Positions 14,951 to 21,777 of a stretch of 39,109 nt of DNA are shown one piece after another; position 1 is the first letter of the stretch; the number at the start of each line of letters is the position of its first letter. The notes beneath the pieces were generated by a model. The model searched no databases and was not told the origin of the DNA. It was given only the letters and a program-made list of their open reading frames with translations. This DNA is from Amycolatopsis echigonensis (lineage in GTDB: Bacteria; Actinomycetota; Actinomycetes; Mycobacteriales; Pseudonocardiaceae). Location of the stretch: contig NZ_JACJHR010000081.1 in assembly GCF_014174495.1 (NCBI RefSeq), positions 1 to 39,109 of the forward strand, read 5' to 3'. Position numbers and translations under genes: made by a program.

Positions 14951-15891
14951 GAAGAGCGCTGGCCGCGGTCGTCGCGCTGGTGCTGCTCGGCGCCGGACTG
15001 GTCGCGGCCCAGCCGTCCGTGCCGACGCCGCCGACGTATCTTCTCGGCGCGCTGAATCTGCTGCGGACGCATTCGATCGACCGGGACCGGGTCGACTGGC
15101 CGCGTGCGGAGGCCGAGGCCTTGCGCGCCGCCGAGGGGGTTTCGACCTACTCCGGGACTTATCCGGCGATCCGGACCGTGCTCGCCGAACTGGGCAACCC
15201 GCACAGCGCACTGCTCACTCCCGCGCAAGCGCGGCCACTGTCGGCGGCGACGATCGAGGTGCCGTCGAGTTCCGTGTCGGACGGCATCGCGGTGCTGAAG
15301 ATTCCCGGCTTTGTCTCCGATCCCGCGGGCGAACGGCGTTACGTCGCGGCTGGGGTGGCGGCGCTGCGGGCGGTCGAAGCGCAGGCCTCGTGCGGCTGGA
15401 TCGTCGATCTTCGCGACGACACCGGCGGGAACATGTGGCCGATGCTGACGGTGCTGGCTCCGTTGCTGGGGGACGGGATCGCGGGTTCGTTCTCCGCACC
15501 CGGGGCGGCTCCGACCTTCTGGTCCGTCCGCGACGGGCGGGCCTGGTCCGGCGAGGTCCCGCGCACGGACGAGGTCAACCCGGTGCGGCTGAGCCGTCCG
15601 GCACCGCCGGTCGCGGTGCTGACCTCGCGGATCACCGCCAGTTCGGGCGAGGCGACGTTGATCGCCTTCCGCGGGCTCGGCCGGGCCGCGACGTTCGGCG
15701 GGGCCACCGCGGGATTCGCCACCGCCAATGACGTGTTCGCCCTGGCCGACGGCGCGAAACTCGTCGTCACCAGCGCGGTCGACGTCGACCGGGCCGGGCG
15801 GCGCTACGGCGCGTGGCCGATCGCGCCCGATCATCCGACACCGGATCCGGACACAGGAGCCGGGCAGTGGCTGCGCGGTCGCTGCGCGTAG
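14947..15891 (+). CDS. Secreted S41-family (tail-specific-like) peptidase
   Basis: A 314-residue protein read from a TTG that overlaps the VOC stop. Residues 1-22 form a signal peptide ending near AAQ. The C-terminal part is an S41 peptidase core: WIVDLRDDTGGNMWPML (about 150-166), ITASSGEATLIAF with the nucleophile Ser at about 232, and FGGATAGFATANDVF. The Ser-Gly-Glu arrangement matches the tricorn/IRBP-like subgroup. The Lys dyad of CtpA-type enzymes is not visible, as FGGATAG stands where GKG-type sequence would be. There is no PDZ domain. It is probably a cell-wall or extracellular protease or an inactive relative; substrate unknown. It is coupled to the VOC gene and followed 97 bp later by Ku. 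Confidence 0.85.
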   Translation: MRRALAAVVALVLLGAGLVAAQPSVPTPPTYLLGALNLLRTHSIDRDRVDWPRAEAEALRAAEGVSTYSGTYPAIRTVLAELGNPHSALLTPAQARPLSAATIEVPSSSVSDGIAVLKIPGFVSDPAGERRYVAAGVAALRAVEAQASCGWIVDLRDDTGGNMWPMLTVLAPLLGDGIAGSFSAPGAAPTFWSVRDGRAWSGEVPRTDEVNPVRLSRPAPPVAVLTSRITASSGEATLIAFRGLGRAATFGGATAGFATANDVFALADGAKLVVTSAVDVDRAGRRYGAWPIAPDHPTPDPDTGAGQWLRGRCA

Positions 15892-15988
15892 GCCCCGGAC
15901 CTGCGCGGACTGTCGGATTCGGACGATCGCGGCTACGGTGGTGACCGAGCGTGAATACGTACCGGCGAACTCGGCGGAGGTGCGCGGC

Positions 15989-16861
15989 ATGCGGTCGATG
16001 TGGAAGGGCTCGGTGTCCTTCGGGCTGGTCAGCATCCCGATCCAGCTGTACGCGGCGACCGAGAACAAGAACGTGTCGCTGCGCCAGGTGCACGTCGCCG
16101 ACGGCGGGCGGATCCAGTACAAGCGGTTCTGCTCGATCGACGGCGAGGAGGTGCCCTACTCCGACATCGCCAAGGGCTACGAGCTGCCCGACGGCGAGAT
16201 GGTCGTGATCACCGACGCCGACCTCGCCGAACTGCCGCTGCCCACCCAGCGTTCGATCGACGTGCTCGAATTCGTGCCGCTGGAGTCGATCGACCCGATC
16301 CGGTTCGACCGCACCTACTACCTGGAACCGCAGAAGAACGCGGTCAAGCCGTATGTGGTGCTGCGCGACGCGCTGCAGAAGGCGAGCCACGTGGCGATCG
16401 CGAAGGTCGCGGTGCGCCAGCGGGAGAGCCTGGCACTGCTGCGCGTCGTGGACGACGTGCTCGTGATGACCACGATGCTGTGGGCCGACGAGGTCCGCGT
16501 CCCGGATTTCCCGTTCCTGCACGAGGATCCGCCGCAGGTCCGGCCGCAGGAGGTGACGATGGCGGGGTCGCTGATCGACTCGCTGTCCGAGCCGGTGTTC
16601 GAACCGGAAAAGTACTCCGACTCCTACCGCGAAGCGCTCGAGGCGATGATCGAGGCGAAGGCGGGCGGCGGCCAGACGGTCGGCGCGCCGAAACAGGGGG
16701 AGAAGGCCGAGGTCGTCGACCTGATGGCGGCGCTGGAAGCGAGCGTGTCGGCGGCGAAGAAAACGCGCGGGCCTGCCAAGGAGAAGAAGAAAGCCGCCGG
16801 CGACGGCACAACGGCGGCGAAGAAACCGGCCGCGCGGGCTCGGCGGCCGAAAAGCGCCTGA
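15989..16861 (+). CDS. ku: Ku, non-homologous end-joining DNA-end-binding protein
   Basis: A 290-residue prokaryotic Ku. It forms a homodimeric ring on double-strand ends and recruits LigD. The core domain (1-235) has family-typical MRSMWKGSVSFGLVSIPI, the LEFVPLESIDPIRFDRTYYLEP segment and LRVVDDVLVMTTMLWADEVR. The last about 45 residues are a Lys/Ala/Arg-rich basic tail of the type that stabilises DNA binding and promotes bridging in mycobacterial and streptomycete Ku. ATG 15989 has GGAGG 8 nt upstream. No ligD is in the window, so the partner is elsewhere. A DinB2-like polymerase 3 kb downstream is a possible functional associate. Confidence 0.96.
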   Translation: MRSMWKGSVSFGLVSIPIQLYAATENKNVSLRQVHVADGGRIQYKRFCSIDGEEVPYSDIAKGYELPDGEMVVITDADLAELPLPTQRSIDVLEFVPLESIDPIRFDRTYYLEPQKNAVKPYVVLRDALQKASHVAIAKVAVRQRESLALLRVVDDVLVMTTMLWADEVRVPDFPFLHEDPPQVRPQEVTMAGSLIDSLSEPVFEPEKYSDSYREALEAMIEAKAGGGQTVGAPKQGEKAEVVDLMAALEASVSAAKKTRGPAKEKKKAAGDGTTAAKKPAARARRPKSA

Positions 16862-17116
16862 GCGGGGTTTTCGCCGGCGCCCGGTGCTCGGGCGGAGTGT
16901 TCCGCGGCGCGGAATAGTGAAATTTCACCGTTGCCGTCCGGAAAATGCCGTTCGTCACGCCGGGTGAGCGAGTGCGGCGTACTTCACCGGACCGTGGGGG
17001 CCGACACGCCGCCCGGTATTCTGCGGCGGCGAGATTTCCAGTGGTACCAAAGAGGAGTCCGGCCCCGGAGCACCTGGCGCCGGGGACTCGAATACCTGAG
17101 CGGAAGGCGGCTGAGC
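16862..17116. promoter_or_regulatory. Leader region of the Cys-rich small protein with two inverted repeats
   Basis: It holds TTCCGC-GGC-GCGGAA (16900-16914), immediately followed by the perfect 12-bp palindrome GTGAAATTTCAC (16917-16928). TATTCT at 17017-17022 is a plausible -10, giving a leader of about 85 nt in which CCCCGG/CCGGGG (17070-17095) could fold. The first repeat may also end the Ku transcript. No gene is seen in this stretch. Confidence 0.4.
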
Positions 17117-17323
17117 ATGGAGTGCGCGTTCTGCACGAGCGGCATCGACCACTGTCACGGCACCCTGGTGGTCCACCCGGACCGCGGGTTCGCCGAGTGC
17201 ACCGACCCGTCCTGCCTCGACCTGGACCGGGTCCGGCACGGCCTGATCATCGACTGTCACACCCTCGACGCCGGGTGCGCCTGCACCGGAGCGGAGAAAT
17301 CCCTGCTGCGGCAGGCTTCCTGA
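17117..17323 (+). CDS. Cys/His-rich small protein, unknown
   Basis: A 68-residue protein with eight Cys and four His: MECAFCTSGIDHCHG at the start, then AECTDPSCLDLDRV, then IDCHTLDAGCACTG. The CxxC, CHG and CxC patterns are those of a small zinc-binding protein, though no named finger fits. GGAAGG lies upstream of ATG 17117. It stands alone, with its own promoter region containing a palindrome and a rho-independent terminator about 105 bp after the stop. Similar short Cys-rich proteins are known in Pseudonocardiaceae without assigned function (recollection, not verified). Confidence 0.65.
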   Translation: MECAFCTSGIDHCHGTLVVHPDRGFAECTDPSCLDLDRVRHGLIIDCHTLDAGCACTGAEKSLLRQAS

Positions 17324-17370
17324 CCTGCGGCGGCGGCCGGGTCCGTCGCACCGCGCAGCCGGGGCATCTC

Positions 17371-17384
17371 TACCCGATCGGGTA
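17371..17384. repeat. 14-bp perfect palindrome in a 3' untranslated stretch
   Basis: TACCCGATCGGGTA, overlapping a second palindrome CGGGTACCCG (17379-17388). It lies between the Cys-rich gene and its terminator. It could be a protein-binding site or a processing structure; no function assigned. Confidence 0.35.
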
Positions 17385-17427
17385 CCCGGCCGTGTACAAG
17401 CTGCTTGGCGATGTGCTAACACTACCG

Positions 17428-17475
17428 GGGGTCCTTCGGCTCTCCCTCCCCCTCGGAGCCGGAGGACCCCTTTTT
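17428..17475 (+). terminator. Rho-independent terminator
   Basis: A 15-bp stem with one G-U pair (GGGGTCC... at 17428-17442 with ...GGACCCC at 17456-17470), 13-nt loop, then TTTTT at 17471-17475. It ends + strand transcription from the Cys-rich gene just before the convergent ahcY stop. Confidence 0.85.
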
Positions 17476-17498
17476 CCCGGCAGTGCCGGTCCGCTCGG

Positions 17499-18959
17499 TC
17501 AGTAGCGGTAATGGTCCAGTTTGTACGGTCCGTCGACGTCCACGCCGAGATACTCGGCCTGTTCCTTGGTCAGCTTGGTCAGCCGGACGCCGAGCGCGTC
17601 GAGGTGCAGCCGCGCGACCTTCTCGTCGAGGTGCTTCGGCAGCCGGTACACGTCGTTCGCGTAGCCGCCCGGCTTGCCGAACAGTTCGATCTGCGCGAGC
17701 ACCTGGTTCGCGAACGACGCGGACATCACGAACGACGGGTGCCCGGTCGCGTTGCCGAGGTTCATCAGCCTGCCCTCGGACAGCACGATGATCGCGTGCC
17801 CGTCCGGGAACCGCCACGTGTGCACCTGCGGTTTGACCTCGGTTTTGACGATGCCCGGGACCTTCGCGAGCCCCGCCATGTCGATCTCGTTGTCGAAGTG
17901 GCCGACGTTCGCGACGATCGCCTGGTGCTTCATCCGCCCCATCTGCTCGGCCGAGACGATGCCGAAATTGCCGGTGGTGGTGAGGAAAATGTCGGCGCGC
18001 TCCACGACGTCGTCGAGTTCCACCACGTCGAGCCCGTCCATCGCGGCCTGCAGCGCGCAGATCGGGTCGATCTCCGTCACCGCGACGCGCGCGCCCTGTC
18101 CGCGCAGCGCCTCGACCGCGCCCTTGCCGACGTCGCCGTACCCGCACACGACGGCGTACTTGCCGCCGATCATCACGTCGGTGCCCCGATTGAGGCCGTC
18201 CGGGAGCGAATGGCGGATTCCGTACCGGTTGTCGAACTTCGACTTCGTGACCGAGTCGTTGACGTTCATCGCCGGGAACAGCAGTTCGCCGGCGGCCGCG
18301 AGCTGGTACAGCCGGTTCACGCCCGCCGTGGTCTCCTCGGTGACCCCGCGGATCGCGCCGGCGATCCGGGTGAACCGCTGCGGATCCTCGGCCAGGCTGG
18401 CCGCCAGGGTGCGCAGCAGGATCCGGTAGTCCTCCGGATCGTCCTCGCGCGCGGCGGGCACCGCGCCCGCCTTCTCGAACTCGGCTCCCTTGTGGACGAG
18501 CAGGGTCGCGTCGCCGCCGTCGTCGAGGATCATGTTCGGCGGTTCGCCGCCGGGGAAACGGCACAGCTGGTCGGTGCACCACCAGTATTCGTCGAGGGTT
18601 TCGCCCTTCCACGCGAATACCGCGGCGCCCTCGGGACGCTCCGGGGTTCCGTCCGGGCCGACGACGACCGCCGCGGCCGCCTCGTCCTGGGTGGAGAAGA
18701 TGTTGCAGGACACCCAGCGCACCTCGGCGCCGAGCGCGACGAGCGTTTCGATCAGCACCGCGGTCTGCACGGTCATGTGCAGCGAGCCCGCGATACGCGC
18801 GCCCTTGAGCGGCTGGGACTCCGCGAACTCGCGGCGCAGCGCCATCAGTCCGGGCATTTCGTGCTCGGCGAGGTCGAGCTGGATGCGTCCGGCCGCGGCG
18901 AGCGACAGGTCGGCGACCGCGAACTCGAGGGCGTCGACGGTACGCAGGGTAGGCGACAT
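17499..18959 (-). CDS. ahcY: S-adenosylhomocysteine hydrolase (adenosylhomocysteinase)
   Basis: A 486-residue cytosolic enzyme that splits S-adenosylhomocysteine (SAH) into adenosine and homocysteine, relieving product inhibition of methyltransferases. The substrate domain contains GSLHMTVQTAVLIETL and SCNIFSTQDEAAAA. The NAD domain (about 250-400) carries VVCGYGDVGKG. The C-terminal tail DGPYKLDHYRY supplies the Lys and Tyr that reach into the neighbouring subunit's NAD site. Length matches actinobacterial AhcY, including the insert around residues 150-190. AAAGGA precedes the ATG by 8 nt. It is head-to-head with a SAM methyltransferase (95 bp apart). A SAH riboswitch in the same orientation lies about 0.9 kb upstream, beyond that methyltransferase. 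Confidence 0.97.
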   Translation of the reverse strand: MSPTLRTVDALEFAVADLSLAAAGRIQLDLAEHEMPGLMALRREFAESQPLKGARIAGSLHMTVQTAVLIETLVALGAEVRWVSCNIFSTQDEAAAAVVVGPDGTPERPEGAAVFAWKGETLDEYWWCTDQLCRFPGGEPPNMILDDGGDATLLVHKGAEFEKAGAVPAAREDDPEDYRILLRTLAASLAEDPQRFTRIAGAIRGVTEETTAGVNRLYQLAAAGELLFPAMNVNDSVTKSKFDNRYGIRHSLPDGLNRGTDVMIGGKYAVVCGYGDVGKGAVEALRGQGARVAVTEIDPICALQAAMDGLDVVELDDVVERADIFLTTTGNFGIVSAEQMGRMKHQAIVANVGHFDNEIDMAGLAKVPGIVKTEVKPQVHTWRFPDGHAIIVLSEGRLMNLGNATGHPSFVMSASFANQVLAQIELFGKPGGYANDVYRLPKHLDEKVARLHLDALGVRLTKLTKEQAEYLGVDVDGPYKLDHYRY

Positions 18960-19054
18960 TGTCCGGTCCTTTCGGGGTTTTTCGGGCAGAATGGAGCACC
19001 GGCGTCTTGCTGGCGCTCACAAGGGGAGGCGCGCGCGGTGCTTGTCAGGCCAGA
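18960..19054. promoter_or_regulatory. Short divergent region between ahcY and methyltransferase
   Basis: 95 bp. On the - strand CATTCT (18989-18994) could be a -10 for ahcY, but no convincing -35 is seen. GCACCG (18996-19001) and CGGTGC (19036-19041) could form the base of a leader stem. No SAH aptamer core is found here, in contrast to 19,866-19,936. Confidence 0.35.
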
Positions 19055-19822
19055 ATGCCGGGCATGACCGAGCGCGCGTTGACTTTCGGGGCGGTGGCGC
19101 AGGCGTACGAGCGGTACCGCCCGGGATATCCCGCCGAACTAGCCGAGCGGGTGCTGGACTACGCGGGCACGCCGGTCGCCGACGCGCTCGAAATCGGGGC
19201 CGGGACAGGGAAAATGACCCGGGTGTTCGCGGGCCGGGGGATCGCGGTCACCGCGACCGATCCGGATCCGGCGATGCTCGCCGAACTGCGCAAGCACGTG
19301 CCCGCCGAGGTCGAGACGCGGCAAGGCGCGCTGGAGGACCTGCGGCCGGAGCGGCAGTACGGGCTGGTGTACTCGGCCGCGGCCCTGCACTGGACGGACC
19401 CGGCCGGGCGGTGGCCGCGGATCGCCGCGCTGCTCGCCCCCGGCGGGGTGTTCGCGTCGGTCGGCGGACCCGCCGAGCTGGCGGATCCCGTTGTGCGGCA
19501 AGCGGTCGAGGAGGCGCAGGCTCCGTTTCTGGACAGCGCGGAGATCCCGTCGCCGGACGGCACACCGCCGGAGAGCAAGCTGCGGTGGCCGGGCACGGAA
19601 CTCGAGAAGTCCCAGCTGTTCGCCGATGTCCGGCAGTTCGTCGTCTCGGAGCGGCTGACGCTGCGCGCGGACGAGTACGTCGGTCTGCTGTCCACGGTCT
19701 CCGCGTACCTGATGCTGCCGATTTCGGTGCGGCAACAGGTTTTCCAGCGGATTCGGCAGGTGTTGCCGGACACGGTCGAGCTGGCCGCCGACCACACGGT
19801 GCACGTCGCGCGACGGCGCTGA
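19055..19822 (+). CDS. Class I SAM-dependent methyltransferase
   Basis: A 255-residue Rossmann-fold methyltransferase. Motif I is ALEIGAGTGKMTRVF (about 42-56), followed by the acidic ribose-binding residue in TATDPDPAML, then GALEDL and YSAAALHWTDP, then APGGVFAS. The opening FGAVAQAYERYRPGYP is typical of a family of small-molecule methyltransferases often annotated only as class I. The substrate is unknown. ATG 19064 is an alternative start three codons in. It is divergent from ahcY, so a SAH producer and the SAH hydrolase share a promoter region. The whole gene lies antisense to RNA that would be made from the riboswitch promoter at 19,967-19,996. Confidence 0.92.
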   Translation: MPGMTERALTFGAVAQAYERYRPGYPAELAERVLDYAGTPVADALEIGAGTGKMTRVFAGRGIAVTATDPDPAMLAELRKHVPAEVETRQGALEDLRPERQYGLVYSAAALHWTDPAGRWPRIAALLAPGGVFASVGGPAELADPVVRQAVEEAQAPFLDSAEIPSPDGTPPESKLRWPGTELEKSQLFADVRQFVVSERLTLRADEYVGLLSTVSAYLMLPISVRQQVFQRIRQVLPDTVELAADHTVHVARRR

Positions 19823-19848
19823 CCGGGCCGGAATCGTCAGTAACACGC

Positions 19849-19960
19849 GGCACCTCCTGAACCAGGAGGCGCCCTTCTCTCGAAGTCCCGCGGGCCGAGC
19901 GTGGCGGGAAACCCCGTCGCAGCGCCTCTCGGCCCGGAGCCGCACCCAGGCGGGTGCGTC
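19849..19960 (-). promoter_or_regulatory. S-adenosylhomocysteine (SAH) riboswitch with ribosome-site-sequestering hairpin
   Basis: Read on the - strand. A leader hairpin CGCACCC/GGGTGCG (19958-19941) precedes the aptamer. P1 pairs CGGGCCGAG (19936-19928) with CTCGGCCCG (19899-19891). The junction reads AGGCGCTGCGAC, holding the conserved GCGCUGC. P2 is CGGG-GTTT-CCCG (19916-19905), followed by CCACG where the reference aptamer has CCAGG. The pseudoknot pairs AGGCGC (19927-19922) with GCGCCT (19872-19867). The base before the pseudoknot's 3' strand is AGG where the reference is ACG; this change complements the G-to-C change in CCACG. Downstream, GGCGCCTCCTG (19873-19863) can instead pair with CAGGAGGTGCC (19859-19849), hiding AGGAGG. 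SAH binding should therefore free the ribosome site, an ON switch. Next start codon: GTG at 19846. Confidence 0.85.
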
Positions 19961-19966
19961 GATTCC

Positions 19967-19996
19967 ACCTTGGCAAGGCCGGTCCGCACCTGTCAA
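19967..19996 (-). promoter_or_regulatory. Promoter of the SAH riboswitch transcript
   Basis: On the - strand TTGACA (19991-19996, a perfect -35) is followed after 18 nt by CAAGGT (19967-19972), placing the start near 19960, exactly at the first hairpin of the riboswitch. The -35 overlaps the dinB stop codon. The -10 is only partly consensus (A at position 2 and T at position 6). Confidence 0.6.
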
Positions 19997-21018
19997 GCGC
20001 GCGGGAACTCCGCACGGACGCCGAGCAGTCGCACCGGCTTGCCGAAAGTGAAGCGGCCCAACAGGTCTTGCGCCGCCGCGGAGAGCACAGCCGGATCCGA
20101 GGACGGTGCGGGCAGCGTCACGCTGTGCGTGTGGGTCAGGAAGGGCGCGAACCGCACCTTGACCGCGACGCGGGCAGCGGGACGTCCCTCGTCAGCGACG
20201 TCCTGCGCGACGCGTTCGGCGAGAGTCGCGGTCTCTCGGGCGATGGCTTCCGGGTCGGTGAGGTCTTGCTGGAATGTTGTTTCCCTGCTTCGGGAACGCG
20301 CGACGTACGGGGTGGCGCTCACCTCGGCGTCGCCGATGCCGCCGGCCAGCAGTCGGTACCAGGGGCCGAGTTTCGGCCCGAACCGCGCGGCGAGCGCGTC
20401 GGGATCGGCGGCGGCGAGATCGAGAATGGTGGAGTATCCGGCCTCGGCGAGTTTCTTCGCGGTTTTCCGGCCGATTCCCCATAACGCGTCGGTGGGCCGT
20501 TCGGCCATGACGTCCCACCAGTTTTCCTGGGTGAGCCGGTAGATTCCGGCCGGTTTCGCGAAACCGGTGGCGAGTTTGGCGCGGAGTTTGTTGTCGCCGA
20601 TTCCGACGGACGACGAGAGCCCGGTTTCTTCTTCGATTCCGCGCCGGATTTCCGCGGCGAGCGCTTCGGGATCGTCGGCGGTGGCGCCGAGGAACGCTTC
20701 GTCCCAGCCGAGCACCTCGACGACCGCCGGGAATTCCCGCAGCCGGGCCATCACGCGGTCGGAGACCTCCTGGTACGCCGGGGCGTCGACCGGGAGGAGG
20801 ACGGCGTCCGGGCAGCGTTTGACGGCCAGCCGCAGCGGCATGCCGGAGTCGACGCCGAACTCGCGCGCCTCGTAGGACGCGGTGGCCACGACGGCGCGCT
20901 CGGCCGGATCGCCTTTCCCGCCGACGATCACCGGCCGCCCGCGCAGCTCCGGCCGCCGGGCGACCTCGACGGCCGCGATGAACTGGTCGAGGTCGACGTG
21001 CAGCACCCAGTCGGACAC
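19993..21018 (-). CDS. dinB: Y-family DNA polymerase IV, DinB2-like
   Basis: A 341-residue Y-family polymerase that should bypass lesions without proofreading. Catalytic acidic residues are in WVLHVDLDQF (D9, D11) and VLGWDEAFLG. The palm/finger section, SSVGIGDNKLRAKLATGFAKPAGIY, an HhH-type thumb (ALWGIGRKTAKKLAEAG) and a little-finger domain follow. The sequence matches the mycobacterial DinB2 (Rv3056-type) subgroup rather than E. coli DinB, and it lacks a C-terminal beta-clamp peptide. Residue 14, the steric gate (aromatic in most DNA polymerases, Leu in M. smegmatis DinB2), is Ile here. GTG 21018 is the start because the protein then begins directly with the polymerase fold; the upstream open frame is Arg/Pro-rich and noncoding in character. 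Its stop overlaps the riboswitch promoter. Confidence 0.93.
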   Translation of the reverse strand: MSDWVLHVDLDQFIAAVEVARRPELRGRPVIVGGKGDPAERAVVATASYEAREFGVDSGMPLRLAVKRCPDAVLLPVDAPAYQEVSDRVMARLREFPAVVEVLGWDEAFLGATADDPEALAAEIRRGIEEETGLSSSVGIGDNKLRAKLATGFAKPAGIYRLTQENWWDVMAERPTDALWGIGRKTAKKLAEAGYSTILDLAAADPDALAARFGPKLGPWYRLLAGGIGDAEVSATPYVARSRSRETTFQQDLTDPEAIARETATLAERVAQDVADEGRPAARVAVKVRFAPFLTHTHSVTLPAPSSDPAVLSAAAQDLLGRFTFGKPVRLLGVRAEFPRA

Positions 21019-21359
21019 CGGACCAGTGTGCGGTGCGGGGGTCGGGCGGCGCATCCGGAGGCGGGCGGCGGGGTGTGCTGGCCGGGTCGCGGCCCGGACG
21101 GGGCTGGTGGTCGGGGAGCGCGGTGTAGTCCGGCGATGGTGGGTGGCGGGGGAAGGGGTGTCCGGTGGACGTCGGCGGTGGGCTAGAGGTGTGCTGGCCA
21201 GGCGGGCTGGGGGGTCGAGTTGTGTGTGCTCTGGTCCGGTGAGTTCAGTGCCTGCGGAAGCGGCGTTCCGGCCAGAGGGCATCCGCTTTGGCCATGAGCG
21301 GCCGTCACGGGCGGACGCGGACCAGCACCGCGGGGAGTCCGGCGGAGCGGATCAGCCGG
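21019..21359. other. Gene-free stretch between dinB and DUF3040 gene
   Basis: 341 bp, unusually G/T-rich on the + strand, with two imperfect copies of GGTGTGCTGGCC (about 21,071 and 21,188). All open frames here are low-complexity Arg/Pro/Gly readings. No RNA fold, promoter pair or gene could be supported; both flanking genes are on the - strand, so it includes the dinB upstream region. Confidence 0.4.
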
Positions 21360-21629
21360 TCACCGGCGGTCGCGGCAGCGGGCCAGGTGCGCGGCCACCC
21401 CGCCCGCCGCGGCGAACAGGGCGCAGACCGTCAGCGCCGGACTCGATCCGGCGATTCCCGCGACCAGGAGGCCGCACGCGGCGACGTCCAGCAGGATCGC
21501 GAACGCGGTGAGCAGCACGGCGGAGCGGGCCGGTTTGCCGCGGCGCAGGGCGGCCGCCAGTTCCGGGTCGCTGGTTTCGAACCAGCGCTCGATCTTGTCC
21601 AGCTCGACGCGTTCGTGATGACTGAGCAT
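21360..21629 (-). CDS. DUF3040 small membrane protein
   Basis: An 89-residue protein starting MLSHHERVELDKIERWFE, the hallmark of actinobacterial DUF3040 proteins, followed by two hydrophobic helices (about 36-56 and 60-82) and a basic tail. Function is unknown. ATG 21629 has AGGAG a few bases upstream; the longer in-frame reading lacks one. Upstream on the - strand GGTTC-N15-GGGTAT resembles a SigB/SigF-type promoter, so it may be a general-stress gene. Confidence 0.82.
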   Translation of the reverse strand: MLSHHERVELDKIERWFETSDPELAAALRRGKPARSAVLLTAFAILLDVAACGLLVAGIAGSSPALTVCALFAAAGGVAAHLARCRDRR

Positions 21630-21669
21630 GGAGTTCTCCTTCGGCGGCCCGCGTGCCGTCATCGGGGAG

Positions 21670-21695
21670 ATACCCGCCCTGTCCCCTGGTGAACC
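21670..21695 (-). promoter_or_regulatory. SigB/SigF-type stress promoter of the DUF3040 gene
   Basis: On the - strand GGTTC (21691-21695), 15 nt, GGGTAT (21670-21675), ending 40 bp before the ATG. It matches the GTT-N14-16-GGGTAT consensus of actinobacterial stress sigma factors. Confidence 0.5.
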
Positions 21696-21777
21696 GCGTC
21701 ACTTCGGATTCACCCGACTGTCCGAATCCGGGCGAATTCCGGCGGTTTCGGTCACGGTGCGCGGTCGGCCGGACCGT

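Noticed and set aside
14600..15211. N-terminal extension of TetR across the VOC gene
   Set aside because: The longer frame is antisense to the VOC and S41 genes; the TetR domain starts at 14,470.
18960..19054. SAH aptamer directly upstream of ahcY
   Set aside because: The GCGCTGC core, P1 and pseudoknot are absent here; only a GCGCCTCC match and a 6-bp stem were found.
19139..19846. 235-codon frame after the riboswitch as a true protein
   Set aside because: Its codons are exact reverse complements of methyltransferase codons and the product is Arg/His-rich without a fold. I keep it only as a possible regulatory leader.
21019..21282. N-terminal extension of dinB by 88 residues
   Set aside because: The extension is Arg/Pro/Thr low complexity, and the polymerase fold begins exactly at GTG 21018, as in homologues.
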